A stretch of DNA of 64,000 nt from the NCBI RefSeq assembly GCF_022179385.1, contig NZ_BPQS01000004.1, positions 1 to 64,000 of the forward strand, given 5' to 3'. Shown here piece by piece: positions 53,408 to 62,594 of this stretch. This DNA comes from Methylobacterium longum (GTDB lineage: Bacteria; Pseudomonadota; Alphaproteobacteria; Rhizobiales; Beijerinckiaceae). The stretch's first letter is position 1, and each line of letters opens with the position of its first letter. Under the pieces are notes generated by a model. The model had not been told where the DNA came from, made no database searches, and saw only the letters and a program-made list of their open reading frames with translations. Made by a program: the position numbers and the translations under genes.

Positions 53408-53725
53408 CTACCACGTGTCCTCGGCCTTGGCCTCCCGGGCGAGGGTCAGGCATTCGAGCAGGTCGACATAACTGGGCAGGCCGTCGAGCTGCGCTTCCGC
53501 CGTGCAGCGTGTCCGGTCGCCGGACGGGAAGCGCGCCCATTGCTTGGCCACCTGGGCGCGCGCCGACGCCTCGTCGGCGAGGCAGAGTTTCTGCCGTCGG
53601 GGATCGAGGCTCATCAGCGTCGTGGCCGCCCGACAGCTTGGTCCGACATCGAAGACCGGCATCCGGTCGGCCACCGGCACCGCCAAAGTCAGCTCCATCA
53701 GCAGGGCGGGAAAAGCGATCATCAT
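53408..53725 (-). CDS. Small Cys-containing exported-type hypothetical protein
   Basis: A 105-aa protein with a hydrophobic N-terminus (MMIAFPALLMELTLAVPVA) and three Cys-containing blocks: FDVGPSCRAATT, RQKLCLADEASARAQVAKQWARFPSGDRTRCTAEA, and SYVDLLECLTLAREA. This matches a widespread rhizobial family of small secreted proteins of unknown function. It lies just upstream of the RND adaptor on the same strand and may be co-transcribed. Confidence 0.75.
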   Translation of the reverse strand: MMIAFPALLMELTLAVPVADRMPVFDVGPSCRAATTLMSLDPRRQKLCLADEASARAQVAKQWARFPSGDRTRCTAEAQLDGLPSYVDLLECLTLAREAKAEDTW

Positions 53726-54405
53726 GGTCGATACGCCTTCGAGTCGCACGCCGATCGGGCAATCCGATCGATCCGAGCTGCGGCAGCCCGTGACAGCTTC
53801 TGCGCTCCGCGATGTCGCGGTCTCTCGGCGCAAGACAGGCCTGATTCGGTCTCCGCTCAGTATCGGTATCACAACTTCCGGTTTGTCTCAGGGTGAACGA
53901 TATTTTTTCACAGTGGTTTTCTACCGACATCTGTTCTCGTAGTTTGTCATGCGACCGATGGCTCTACGCGTTCAATGATCCGTAAAGACAGGAACTCGGT
54001 CGGCATATGTCCGGATGGTCTTGAGCACTCCTATGGCGCCGGATCAAGATTTACTCTCGAATTAGTGCTGTAAATCTACACTGCGGCTTATAACAATGTA
54101 TACGGTTTCGATCGGAACGCGCGTCGTCCGGCCTGGAGCCCGCTGGCCAGGGCACCCGCAGCCTGCGCCGGACGAAGGTCGCCCTGACCGGCCGGGGAAC
54201 CGACAACCTTCGCGCCTGTCGGCGTCCTGGTCCTGCCGAACGGCCGAGCATCGTGGGCCGCCTCGGCGTCGCGGCGGACGACGCACCGGTGCCGTCCGGA
54301 CAGTCCGACATCGGATGAGTACCGCGGCAGACGCGATGGAAGCCGCGCCCGGGGGGGCAGGGCGCAAGCTTTGCTTTACGGATGCCGCTCGCCATGTAGC
54401 GGCCC
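53726..54405. other. Intergenic stretch with AT-rich centre
   Basis: Positions 53860-54110 are relatively AT-rich and probably contain divergent promoters for the efflux genes and the metallophosphoesterase. No gene is supported on either strand. Confidence 0.45.
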
Positions 54406-55524
54406 ATGATCCGACTGATCCCCAGCCTGCCTGCCCTCTACGTCGCCGCACGCGTCGTGTGGCCGAGCCCGTGGCCGCTCGCGCTCAAGCTCGGCGTCAC
54501 CCTTCTCCTGCTCGCGGCGTCCCAGTATCACCTCTGGAGCCGCCTCTCCTCGGGGTCTGTCTTCGCGCCGGAGTTCCCGCGCCCCGTCGTCATCCTGTTC
54601 AACTGGGCGTTCGGTGCGCTCGCCCTGGCGGCGCCGATGCTCCTCGCCCTCGATGCCGCGGCGCTGGTTTGCGGGGTCCTGCCCGGAAGCGGATGGGCGA
54701 TCCCCCTCGAAGCGCGCTACGCGGCGGCCCTCGCGGCCGTGGCGCTGGCGGCAGCGGCCGTGTCGCAGGCCGTGCGCGTGCCGCCGCTGAAGGAGGTCGC
54801 CGTGACGATACCGGACCTGCCCCTCGGCTTCGACGGCTACACGATCCTCCACCTCTCCGATCTGCACATCAGCCGCCTGTTCCCGATGCGATGGGCGCAG
54901 GCCGTCGTCGCGCGTGCCAACGCCCTCGGGGTCGATCTGGTCGTGGTGACCGGCGACTTCATCGACGGCTCGCTCGCGGCCCGGCGGACCGACGTCGAGC
55001 CGCTGCGCGGCCTGCGGGCCCGGGACGGCGTCTGGGCCGTGCCGGGCAACCACGAGTACTTCTTCGACTACGGGGCCTGGATGCGCCACCTCGCCGGCCT
55101 GGGGATCCGCGTGCTGGCCAACGCCCACATGGTCCTCAGGCGCGGTGGCGGTGCGCTCGTGGTGGCCGGCGTCACCGACCGCTCGGCACGCGCCACGGGC
55201 CACCCGAGGCCGGACCTCGCCGCCGCGCTGGCGGGCGCGCCCGCGGAGGCGCCGGTGGTGCTCCTGGACCACCAGCCGGCGAACGCCGCGCGGGCGGCCG
55301 CCCACGGGGTGAGGCTGCAACTGTCCGGGCATACCCATGGCGGCATGATCCGCGGCTTGGACAGGCTGGTGGCGCGGGGCAATGCGGGGTTCGTCTCCGG
55401 GGCGTACCGGGTCGGAGGCATGCTACTCTACGTCAGCAACGGCACCGCGCTGTGGCCGGGCTTCGCGCTTCGGCTCGGCCGCCCCTCGGAGTTGACGCGG
55501 ATCACCCTGCGGGCCTCCGCGTAG
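54406..55524 (+). CDS. Membrane-anchored metallophosphoesterase (YkuE-like)
   Basis: A 372-aa protein. Three or so N-terminal helices (through about residue 125) precede a calcineurin-like phosphoesterase domain with all metal motifs: ILHLSDLHISR, VVTGDFIDG, AVPGNHEYFFDYG, LLDHQP and QLSGHTHGGMI. Related YkuE-type proteins act on cell-surface or lipid substrates. It is monocistronic; a strong hairpin overlaps the stop codon region. Confidence 0.9.
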   Translation: MIRLIPSLPALYVAARVVWPSPWPLALKLGVTLLLLAASQYHLWSRLSSGSVFAPEFPRPVVILFNWAFGALALAAPMLLALDAAALVCGVLPGSGWAIPLEARYAAALAAVALAAAAVSQAVRVPPLKEVAVTIPDLPLGFDGYTILHLSDLHISRLFPMRWAQAVVARANALGVDLVVVTGDFIDGSLAARRTDVEPLRGLRARDGVWAVPGNHEYFFDYGAWMRHLAGLGIRVLANAHMVLRRGGGALVVAGVTDRSARATGHPRPDLAAALAGAPAEAPVVLLDHQPANAARAAAHGVRLQLSGHTHGGMIRGLDRLVARGNAGFVSGAYRVGGMLLYVSNGTALWPGFALRLGRPSELTRITLRASA

Positions 55525-55549
55525 CCCCGCCCGGGCCCTCCGGCGGGGC
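55524..55549 (+). terminator. 8-bp hairpin after the metallophosphoesterase gene
   Basis: GCCCCGCC (55524-55531) pairs with GGCGGGGC (55542-55549) around a 10-nt loop, beginning at the last base of the TAG stop codon. No U-tract follows. Confidence 0.45.
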
Positions 55550-55603
55550 GCCGCAGGGTGGGGGCGCCGCGCGCGGAGGGCGAAGCGTCGGGATGGAGCG
55601 ATC

Positions 55604-56590
55604 ATGACGGCGGAGCGATCGGAGGGGGCGGGACAACGCCGCGTCCTCGTTCTGGGGGCGACCGGCACGATCGGTCGGGCAACCGTGCGGGCGCTGGTGT
55701 CCCGCGGTCATGCGGTCGTCTGCCTCGTCAGGCGTCCTGCCGGCACCGCCGGCGTCGCGGGCGCCACCGAGCGGATCGTGGATCTGGCCGATCCCCTGTC
55801 CCTGGCGCGCGACGGTATCCGCGGCGAGCGGTTCGACGTGTTGGTCTCGTGCCTCGCGTCGCGAACCGGATTGCCCGACGACGCCTGGGCGATCGATTAC
55901 GGCGCGCAGGTGCACGCCCTTCACGCGGGCCGGGCGGCCGGTGTGACGCAGGTCGTGCTCCTGTCGGCGATCTGCGTGCAGAAGCCGAGCCTCGCCTTTC
56001 AGCACGCCAAGCTGGCCTTCGAAGCGGTGCTGATCGCTTCGGGGCTCGACTACACGATCGTACGGCCGACGGCCTTCTTCAAATCGCTCTCGGGGCAGAT
56101 CGATCGCCTGAAGCGCGGCAAGCCGTTCCTGGTGTTCGGCGACGGAACTCTGACGGCCTGCAAGCCGATCAGCGACGACGATCTGGGCCGCTACCTCGCG
56201 GACTGCCTCGACGACCGGGAGCGGCGCAACCGCGTGCTGCCGATCGGCGGGCCGGGCGAAGCGATCACGCCGAAGGCGCAGGGCGAGCGGCTCTTCGCCC
56301 TCCTGGGGCGCGAGCCGCGCTTCACGCACGTCCCGGTGAGGCTGCTGGATGTGATCGTCACGGTGCTGGCGACGATCGGACGATGGGTGCCGGCCCTGGC
56401 CGCCAAGGCCGAACTCGCGCGGATCGGCCGCTATTACGCGACCGAATCTATGCTCGTGCTGGATCCGGTGACGGGGCGATACGATGCCCAGGCCACCCCT
56501 TCGACGGGGTCGGAGACGCTGTTCGACTATTACGCCCGCGTGATCCGCGGCGAGGCGGCCGCGGAGCGTGGCGACCACGCGGTATTCTGA
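55604..56590 (+). CDS. bciA: Divinyl (proto)chlorophyllide 8-vinyl reductase, BciA type
   Basis: A 328-aa NAD(P)-binding Rossmann protein. The nucleotide motif is VLVLGATGTIGRATV near residues 14-28. The BciA-specific core is VVLLSAICVQKPSLAFQHAKLAFEAVLIASGLDYTIVRPTAFFKSLSGQIDRLKRGKPFLVFGDG, followed by ACKPISDDDLGRYLADCL. It reduces the C8 vinyl group of divinyl chlorophyllide intermediates, a step in bacteriochlorophyll a synthesis. No other photosynthesis genes are adjacent. Start at 55604 after GGAGCGATC. Confidence 0.88.
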   Translation: MTAERSEGAGQRRVLVLGATGTIGRATVRALVSRGHAVVCLVRRPAGTAGVAGATERIVDLADPLSLARDGIRGERFDVLVSCLASRTGLPDDAWAIDYGAQVHALHAGRAAGVTQVVLLSAICVQKPSLAFQHAKLAFEAVLIASGLDYTIVRPTAFFKSLSGQIDRLKRGKPFLVFGDGTLTACKPISDDDLGRYLADCLDDRERRNRVLPIGGPGEAITPKAQGERLFALLGREPRFTHVPVRLLDVIVTVLATIGRWVPALAAKAELARIGRYYATESMLVLDPVTGRYDAQATPSTGSETLFDYYARVIRGEAAAERGDHAVF

Positions 56591-56818
56591 CGATGCTCCG
56601 ATCTGGGGACGCCCGTGGCCTCGGCGCGCTTCCGATGCGGTTGGAGTGCTGCCGGCCCGCCTCCGAGCGGCATGCGCGCCGAGCGGACGGGGTCGTCCGG
56701 CCCGGTCTCATCCCAGGCCGGGCCGGCTGAACGGCGTCGGGCCTGTCCAGGGACGGGCATCGGCCGGCTGCCCGCGGCTTCCGGCCGACGGGCCGTGCCT
56801 TCCTCGATGACGGATCGC

Positions 56819-57814
56819 TCAGGCCGCGCCCAGACCGCTCGCGGAGCCGCGGCCTGAGCGATCCGCCAGCACGGCAGCGCTCCTGTAGTCACGCGGATTC
56901 AGGCCGTGGCGAGCTTTGAAGCGACGGGAGAAGTGCGCCTGGGTGGTGAAGCCGCACTCGTACGCCACGACCCCGATCGGGACTGCGAAGCCGTCCGGAT
57001 CGGCCAAGCGCTCGGCGGCGACCGTTAGACGACGGTCCCAGATGTATTCGGAGATGTGCCGGCCGCGCTCGTGGAACAACTCCTGTAGCCGGCGCAGCGA
57101 CACGCCGACCGCGGCGGCAAGCTGCGGTGGATCGAGGCTCGGGTCCGCGAGGTTCGCCTCGACGAAGGCCTTGGCGCGCTGGACCGTGGCGCTGCCGTGG
57201 ACGGTACGGGGGACCTCCCGGGCCAGTCGATCGGCGAAGCTGGCCACGATCAGGTCGGTGCCGATCTCGGCCATGCGGGCGGCCGCCTCCGCGTCGAGCC
57301 GGTCGCGAACGCCGATCAGGTCGCGAAAGAACGTTTGCGCCAGGAATGTAGAGCCGGCATCGGCTTCGAGGGTGAGCGCCGTGTAGAGCCGGGTCGGGCC
57401 CAGGACGCTCTCCAGGCGCGAACGGGGCAATTCGAAGAACAGGTACTGGCTGTCGGCGTCCGACGCGACGACGCCGGGTCGCTGGTCGAGCACGACGATG
57501 TCGCCCGGCCCCTGGACCGAGCACCGGTCGTCCTGAAGGCTCGTCGTGCCGCCGGCGATCACGAAGGCGACGCAGACCATGCCCTCAGACCGCCGACGCC
57601 GGAGCGTGGTGGGTGTCGCCTCGCTCCGGACGGATCTCTGCGCGATGCGGCTGATGACGAGCGGGCCGATTTCGGCGATCTCCAGACGCGCCGCGAAGGG
57701 GGAGTCGTCGAGACGCTGTTGTTCGATGGGCTCGCACTGGTCGAACAGTGTTTCCCGCCAGAGCGTGAAGCTGTTTCGTGGATGAAGCCCAGCGGTCGTG
57801 AAGAGCGTGTGCAT
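56819..57814 (-). CDS. AraC-family transcriptional regulator
   Basis: A 331-aa regulator. An N-terminal AraC-binding-like domain 2 (residues about 20-190, with VLDQRPGVVASDADSQYLFFELPRSRLE) precedes a C-terminal double helix-turn-helix (AAAVGVSLRRLQELFHERGRHISEYIWDRRLTVAAERLADP and VAYECGFTTQAHFSRRFKARHGLNPRDYR). It is divergent from the alpha/beta hydrolase gene, which it might control. The ATG at 57814 is preferred; an in-frame TTG at 57895 overlaps the promoter-like element. Confidence 0.9.
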   Translation of the reverse strand: MHTLFTTAGLHPRNSFTLWRETLFDQCEPIEQQRLDDSPFAARLEIAEIGPLVISRIAQRSVRSEATPTTLRRRRSEGMVCVAFVIAGGTTSLQDDRCSVQGPGDIVVLDQRPGVVASDADSQYLFFELPRSRLESVLGPTRLYTALTLEADAGSTFLAQTFFRDLIGVRDRLDAEAAARMAEIGTDLIVASFADRLAREVPRTVHGSATVQRAKAFVEANLADPSLDPPQLAAAVGVSLRRLQELFHERGRHISEYIWDRRLTVAAERLADPDGFAVPIGVVAYECGFTTQAHFSRRFKARHGLNPRDYRSAAVLADRSGRGSASGLGAA

Positions 57815-58474
57815 CGACAGTCCGGAACCCACTTGCCCCGATCGCGGGAGCGCGGGCCGTTCCCGCCTTAGATTGTATATAATCTGCAGTGACAATCCCG
57901 TCGCGTCCGCCAGTGTCCGCCCTTGGGGCGCCCGTCCTCATCCCCTCTGCGGATGCCGCCCCGCCCGGAGGCCTGATCTGCACGACCGTACCGGCGGCGA
58001 GGGCGGGGCAGGGCCCGCGCCGCTCCCCTGCGGGGTTGCGCTGCGGCCGGCCCTTCGACCGGGGTGCGACGGCCGGGATCGTTTCGGGGCGGAGACGGGT
58101 GCGCGCTCAGTCGATGGCGGGCGCGCTCGCGCGATTGTGACGAAGCCGGAGCAGATTGCAGACCGACGCGACATTCGTTCGGGAGCTCCGAGCGGCAAGC
58201 CCGTCCCGGGCGCTCGGTCCCTGAAGACGGCTCGCCCTCACGGCGTGCTCGCCCTCTGATCCCTCCTCGAAGGGCAGGGCGCCGTCGACGATGCCGGACA
58301 TGGGCCGGGACCGGATCCTGGGACGCCCGAACCGGCCTGTCGGCCGCCGGGGCTTCGAGGCCGGTTCTCGCCAGGGCGCCGCCATCACCGGCCCAGGGCC
58401 CTCTCGACCGTCGCCCGGTAACCGCTGGCCATCGGCGAGCCGTCGCGCCAAGCTGTGCGGAACAGGGGAACGCC
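57815..58474. other. Intergenic stretch between divergent AraC and hydrolase genes
   Basis: No gene is supported. Besides the AT-rich element at 57871-57884, the region is GC-rich with shadow frames only. The hydrolase ribosome-binding site (AGGGGAACGCC) lies at its right end. Confidence 0.4.
57871..57884. promoter_or_regulatory. GATTGTATATAATC near-palindrome in the divergent promoter
   Basis: A 14-bp, almost perfectly symmetrical AT-rich element (one mismatched pair) stands out in GC-rich DNA, 57 bp upstream of the AraC-family gene. It includes TATAAT on the plus strand and TATACA on the minus strand, so it may act as a -10 region in one or both directions or as an operator. Confidence 0.4.
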
Positions 58475-60043
58475 ATGAAAAGCCTTCTGCGCGCGGCCGC
58501 GCTGCTCGTCCTCGCGTTCGCCGGCGGCGCTGCGCAGGCCAAGGTTACACGGCTCGAGATCGCCTCTCGGCAGGCCTACGGTTCGTTCAAGGCCGGCGAC
58601 TACGTGCGCCTGGATGGGCGCATCGCCGGGGAGCTCGCGCCCGACGCCTCCGACATTCCCGATCTCGGCAAGGCGACCCGCACGGCCGCCGGTCAGGTCG
58701 CCTACAGCGCGCGCATCATCCTGTTCATCCCCGTGGACCCCGCCGCAGGCAATGGCGCGCTGCTCGTCGACGTGCCCAATCGCGGCAAGGCCTACGCTAA
58801 TGCGCTCTACAACAGCCCGCGCACCCGCCCCATGCCGTCCGGCACCCTCGATGCCGGCACCGGCTTCCTGGAGGATCGCGGCTTCGCCGTCGCCGAGGTG
58901 TACTGGGAGCTTGGACAGGGGGCGGATCTGCCCGCCTTCACCGACGCCGACGGGACGCGGCGCTTCGTCGAGGGCGTCGGCTTCGCCATCGTGCGCGATG
59001 CCGCCGACTTCCTGGCACATGCCGCGGCCGACACGGCCGGGACGCCGAACCCGCTGGCCGGGACGATCAGCCGGACGCTGGCCACCGGCAAGTCGCAGGA
59101 CGGCCGCTTCCTGAAGACGTTCCTGCTCCACGGCTTCAACGTCGCGGAGGGGCGCCGGGTGTTCGACGGCCTGCACGTCTTCGTCTCCGGCGCCGGGCTG
59201 CTGCCGATCCTGCGATCGGGCACCGGGCCGGACTCGAGCGCCGACAAGACGCCGAACTTCGCCGATCCGGACTACCCGGGCGTCCATGACGGCCCGCTCA
59301 CAATCGGCGCGATCGTGGCCGCGGTGGAGGCCCGGGGCGAGGTCCCCCCGAAGATGATGCTGCTCAATTCGACGGTCGACTACAGCTCGCTGCGCGCCTC
59401 CCTCGGCCGGAGCGGCGCGCACGGCACCGCCGACCTGCCGCTCCCGCCGAGCGTGCGGATGTACGATGTCGCCGGCGCCTCGCACGTCACCGTCGTGAAG
59501 GCTCCGGCCTGCGACCTGCCGCCGGGGCGGCTCGACTGGGCGCCCGTCGCCCGCGCGACGCTGCAGCGGCTGGACGACTGGGCCGCACGCAACGAGGCGC
59601 CCCCCGCCACGCGGCTGATGCCGCTCCAGCCCGCCAGGGATGACCCAAGCGTCCTTCAGGCGCCGAAAAACCTCCCCGCGGCCGTCGTCCAGGTGCCGCA
59701 GCGCGACGCGGACGGGAATCCCATCGGCGGCGTGCGTCTGCCGGACATCGCGGTACCGTTGGGCGTGCACGGCGGCCAGAACGCGCCGTTGACGACCTTC
59801 ACGTGTTCGCTGGTCGGCGCGTACCAGCCGTTCGCGTCGACTCAGGCGGCGCGCGACGGCAGGCACCCGTCCCTGGCCGAACGGTACGCGGATCAGCAGG
59901 ATTACGTGAACAAGGTCCGCGTCGCGGCCCGCGCGGCGGTCGCGGACGGCTTCCTGCTGCCGGAGGATGCAGCCGTCATCGTCAACGCGGCTGCCGAGAG
60001 CCCGGTCGTCGAGCAGAAGGCGCAGGCCGGGCCGCCCCGCTGA
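58475..60043 (+). CDS. Secreted alpha/beta-hydrolase domain protein
   Basis: A 522-aa exported protein with a signal peptide (MKSLLRAAALLVLAFAGGAAQA), matching by eye the large bacterial alpha/beta-hydrolase-domain (Abhydrolase_10) family. Blocks include LFIPVDPAAGNGALLVDVPNRGKAYANAL, EVYWELGQGADLPAF, FLLHGFNVAEGRRVFDGLHVFVSGAG, MYDVAGASHVTVVK and a C-terminal GAYQPFASTQAARDGRHPSLAERYADQQDYVNKV. Esterase activity is likely, but the nucleophile is not in an obvious GxSxG motif. It is divergent from the AraC regulator. Confidence 0.8.
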   Translation: MKSLLRAAALLVLAFAGGAAQAKVTRLEIASRQAYGSFKAGDYVRLDGRIAGELAPDASDIPDLGKATRTAAGQVAYSARIILFIPVDPAAGNGALLVDVPNRGKAYANALYNSPRTRPMPSGTLDAGTGFLEDRGFAVAEVYWELGQGADLPAFTDADGTRRFVEGVGFAIVRDAADFLAHAAADTAGTPNPLAGTISRTLATGKSQDGRFLKTFLLHGFNVAEGRRVFDGLHVFVSGAGLLPILRSGTGPDSSADKTPNFADPDYPGVHDGPLTIGAIVAAVEARGEVPPKMMLLNSTVDYSSLRASLGRSGAHGTADLPLPPSVRMYDVAGASHVTVVKAPACDLPPGRLDWAPVARATLQRLDDWAARNEAPPATRLMPLQPARDDPSVLQAPKNLPAAVVQVPQRDADGNPIGGVRLPDIAVPLGVHGGQNAPLTTFTCSLVGAYQPFASTQAARDGRHPSLAERYADQQDYVNKVRVAARAAVADGFLLPEDAAVIVNAAAESPVVEQKAQAGPPR

Positions 60044-60356
60044 CCCGCACCCCTGTTGGACGCGCGACGCTGGCCTCAGCCATGGCGATGCGAGGCCAAC
60101 CTATGGGCGGCCACCGCCCGTCGCGGGCATCGAACCCGCGCCGCGTCCTCACGACAGAACCAGTCTCCGACCGGCCGCGGGCGGACGTCCCGGGAAGCGA
60201 CGATGGCGGCTGCGGATCGGCGATCGATCTCGGCCCCGAGCCGGTCGCGAGATCGCCCCGGAGGATCGCAGGAAGCCCCGTGGGCCCCGCTAAGTCCCGG
60301 CCGCCGCAGCACTATCGCTGCCGAGCGTCGGGCGCTGACTTTTCACCAGGAAAGCC
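60044..60356. other. Intergenic stretch between hydrolase and tRNA
   Basis: No gene is supported. ACCAGG (60345-60350) and CCTGGT (60355-60360) around AAAG form a small hairpin whose right arm overlaps the tRNA 3' end; on the minus strand it lies immediately after the tRNA. Confidence 0.4.
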
Positions 60357-60432
<76 letters not shown>

Positions 60433-60554
60433 GTCGAGGCGCCGGCCTTGTAGGCGCGGGCGGCTCAGCCTGTCAATTCCTGTTTCAACGTCGCCCGCCA
60501 CGCGCCGCTCCGGCGCAGGGTTGCGGGCGCCCCGAGGAGAGCGCGCGAACCCGC

Positions 60555-60857
60555 ATGAATGCCCTGATCTGGCTCTTCGACACGGTCGTCCAGCTCTTCA
60601 TCTACGTCCTCATCGCCAGCGCGGTCCTCAGCTGGCTCGTGGCCTTCAACGTGGTGAACGTGCGCAATCCGATCGTCGCGCAGATCGGCGAGGTCCTTTA
60701 CCGGATCACCGAGCCGGTGCTGCGGCCGATCCGCAACCTGCTGCCCAATCTCGGCGGCGTCGATATCTCGCCGATCATCCTCATCCTGCTGCTGCTCTTC
60801 ATCAGCCGTCTGCTGCATGAATACGCTGTGCCCGCAGCCTACGTTTACACGCAGTAG
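60555..60857 (+). CDS. YggT-family membrane protein
   Basis: A 100-aa inner-membrane protein with two hydrophobic helices (IWLFDTVVQLFIYVLIASAVLSWLVAF and IILILLLLFISRLLHEY). The YggT signature VRNPIVAQIGEVLYRITEPVLRPIRNLLPNLGGVDISPI lies between them. The family is linked to osmotic tolerance and cell division in other bacteria. It is 12 bp upstream of the mesaconyl-CoA hydratase gene and may be co-transcribed with it. Confidence 0.92.
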   Translation: MNALIWLFDTVVQLFIYVLIASAVLSWLVAFNVVNVRNPIVAQIGEVLYRITEPVLRPIRNLLPNLGGVDISPIILILLLLFISRLLHEYAVPAAYVYTQ

Positions 60858-60869
60858 GATCGAACGCCT

Positions 60870-61913
60870 GTGAAGACCAATCCCGGCCGCTTCTTCGAGG
60901 ATTTTCGCCTCGGCGAGACCATCCGTCACGCCACCCCCCGCACCGTCACGGTGGGCGATGTGGCGCTCTACACGGGCCTCTACGGGCCGCGCTTCGCGGT
61001 CCAGTCGTCGGACGCGTTCGCCCGCGCCTTCGGCTATCCGAAGAGCCCGCTCGATGACCTGCTCACCTTCCACATGGTGTTCGGCAAGACCGTGCCGGAT
61101 GTGTCCCTGAACGCGCTGGCCAATCTCGGCTACGCCGAGGGCGGGTTCCGGCGTCCGGTCTATCCGGGTGAGACCCTGTCGACCGTCTCCGAGGTGATCG
61201 GCCTCAAGGAGAGTTCGAACCGCCAGACCGGCGTGGTCTACGTGCGCTCGGTGGGCTCGGACGAGGGCGGCGAGACCGTGCTGAGCTATTGCCGCTGGGT
61301 GCTCGTGCGCAAGCGCGATCCCGCGGCGGCCATCGCCGAGGAGCACGTGCCGACCCTGGCCAAGGTGGTCGATCCGCAGGATCTCGCGGGCGCCCTGCCG
61401 CCGCTCTCGGCCGCCGCCTACGACACGGATCTGGCCGGCAGCCCGCATCGCTTCGCGGATTACGCGGTCGGCGAGAAGATCGACCACGTCGACGGCATGA
61501 CCGTCGAGGAGGCCGAGCACCAGATCGCCACGCGCCTGTTCCAGAACACCGCCAAGGTGCATTTCGACGGGCTGGCCGCCAAGGAGACCCGGTTCGGCCG
61601 GCGGCTGATCTACGGCGGCCACGTGATCTCGCTGGCGCGCGCGCTCAGCTTCAACGGGCTGGCCAACGTGTTCGCCATCGCGGGCATCAATGCCGGTCGC
61701 CACGTGGCGCCGCTGTTTGCCGGCGATACGGTCTATGCCTGGACCGAGGTGCTGGCGACCGCCGATGTCGGCCGCGCCGATGTCGGGCTCCTGCGCCTGC
61801 GCACGGTCGCCACCAAGAACCAGCCCTGCGGCGCCTTCCCGGACCGCGCCGGCGAGGGCTACGATCCGGCCGTGATCCTCGACCTCGACTACTGGGCGTT
61901 CGTGCCGAAGTAG
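60870..61913 (+). CDS. meaC: Mesaconyl-CoA hydratase (MaoC-like, ethylmalonyl-CoA pathway)
   Basis: A 347-aa MaoC-like dehydratase with two hot-dog regions. It has GRFFEDFRLGETIRHATPRTVTVGDVALYTGLYGPRFAVQSSDAFA, GFRRPVYPGETLSTVSEVIGLKESSNRQTGVVYVRS and a second half with HFDGLAAKETRFGRRLIYGGHVISLARALSFNGL. The pattern matches the mesaconyl-C1-CoA hydratase that converts mesaconyl-CoA to beta-methylmalyl-CoA. This is a step of glyoxylate regeneration during C1 and C2 growth in methylotrophic alphaproteobacteria. GTG is the start, with AGGAT upstream. Confidence 0.88.
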   Translation: MKTNPGRFFEDFRLGETIRHATPRTVTVGDVALYTGLYGPRFAVQSSDAFARAFGYPKSPLDDLLTFHMVFGKTVPDVSLNALANLGYAEGGFRRPVYPGETLSTVSEVIGLKESSNRQTGVVYVRSVGSDEGGETVLSYCRWVLVRKRDPAAAIAEEHVPTLAKVVDPQDLAGALPPLSAAAYDTDLAGSPHRFADYAVGEKIDHVDGMTVEEAEHQIATRLFQNTAKVHFDGLAAKETRFGRRLIYGGHVISLARALSFNGLANVFAIAGINAGRHVAPLFAGDTVYAWTEVLATADVGRADVGLLRLRTVATKNQPCGAFPDRAGEGYDPAVILDLDYWAFVPK

Positions 61914-61943
61914 GCCGGGGTCCGGCGCGCGGGCCTGAAGCCC

Positions 61944-62579
61944 ATGGCGGCGACCAAGGCCCCGCGCGTGGGCGCCGTGACGGTGCGGCGGGCCGCGCCG
62001 GAGGACGCGGCCGCGATCGCCGCGATCCACGTCGCCGCCTGGCACGAGACGTATGCCGGCCTCCTGCCCGACGCGATGATTTCCGCCCTCACGGTCGAGG
62101 TGCGGCAGGCGTGGTGGGCGCAGCTCCTCAGCAACCCGCCGGCGACGCCCGGCGGCGCGGCCTATGTGGCCGAACGCGGCGGGAGGCCTGTCGGGTTCGG
62201 CACGTGCAATGCCCAGCGCTCCGCGGTTCTGGCTGCGGCGGGCTTCGACGGCGAGATCAGCAGCCTCTACGTGCTGCGCGCCTCTCAGGGCCGCGGGGTG
62301 GGACCGGCGCTCATGGCGCGGATGGCGACGCGACTGCAGCGGGCGGAGTACCGCGCCGCCGGGCTCTGGGTGCTGCGCGAGAACGCGGTCGGCCGCGGCT
62401 TCTACGAGAGCGTCGGCGGCACGCAGCTCGACGGGGACGCGGGCCTCCGCGCCCTGGGCCGGTTCACGGAGGTCGCCTACGGCTGGCCCGATCTCGCGAC
62501 GCTGGCGGCCCTCGCAGGGGATCCAAACTCGCGGTCGCCGCCGCGCCGCCCGCCGCCACGGCGGCGCGACGGCGGCTGA
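61944..62579 (+). CDS. GNAT-family N-acetyltransferase
   Basis: A 211-aa protein with the GNAT fold. VRRAAPEDAAAIAAIHVAAWHETYAGLLPD is the N-terminal strand-helix, and ISSLYVLRASQGRGVGPALMARM is the acetyl-CoA-binding motif A (QGRGVG). LWVLRENAVGRGFYESVGG is motif B. It acetylates an unknown amine or amino group. It is 30 bp after the mesaconyl-CoA hydratase gene. The C-terminal Arg/Pro-rich tail (about 20 residues) looks non-conserved. Confidence 0.9.
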   Translation: MAATKAPRVGAVTVRRAAPEDAAAIAAIHVAAWHETYAGLLPDAMISALTVEVRQAWWAQLLSNPPATPGGAAYVAERGGRPVGFGTCNAQRSAVLAAAGFDGEISSLYVLRASQGRGVGPALMARMATRLQRAEYRAAGLWVLRENAVGRGFYESVGGTQLDGDAGLRALGRFTEVAYGWPDLATLAALAGDPNSRSPPRRPPPRRRDGG

Positions 62580-62594
62580 CCGGAGCCCGGCGCC

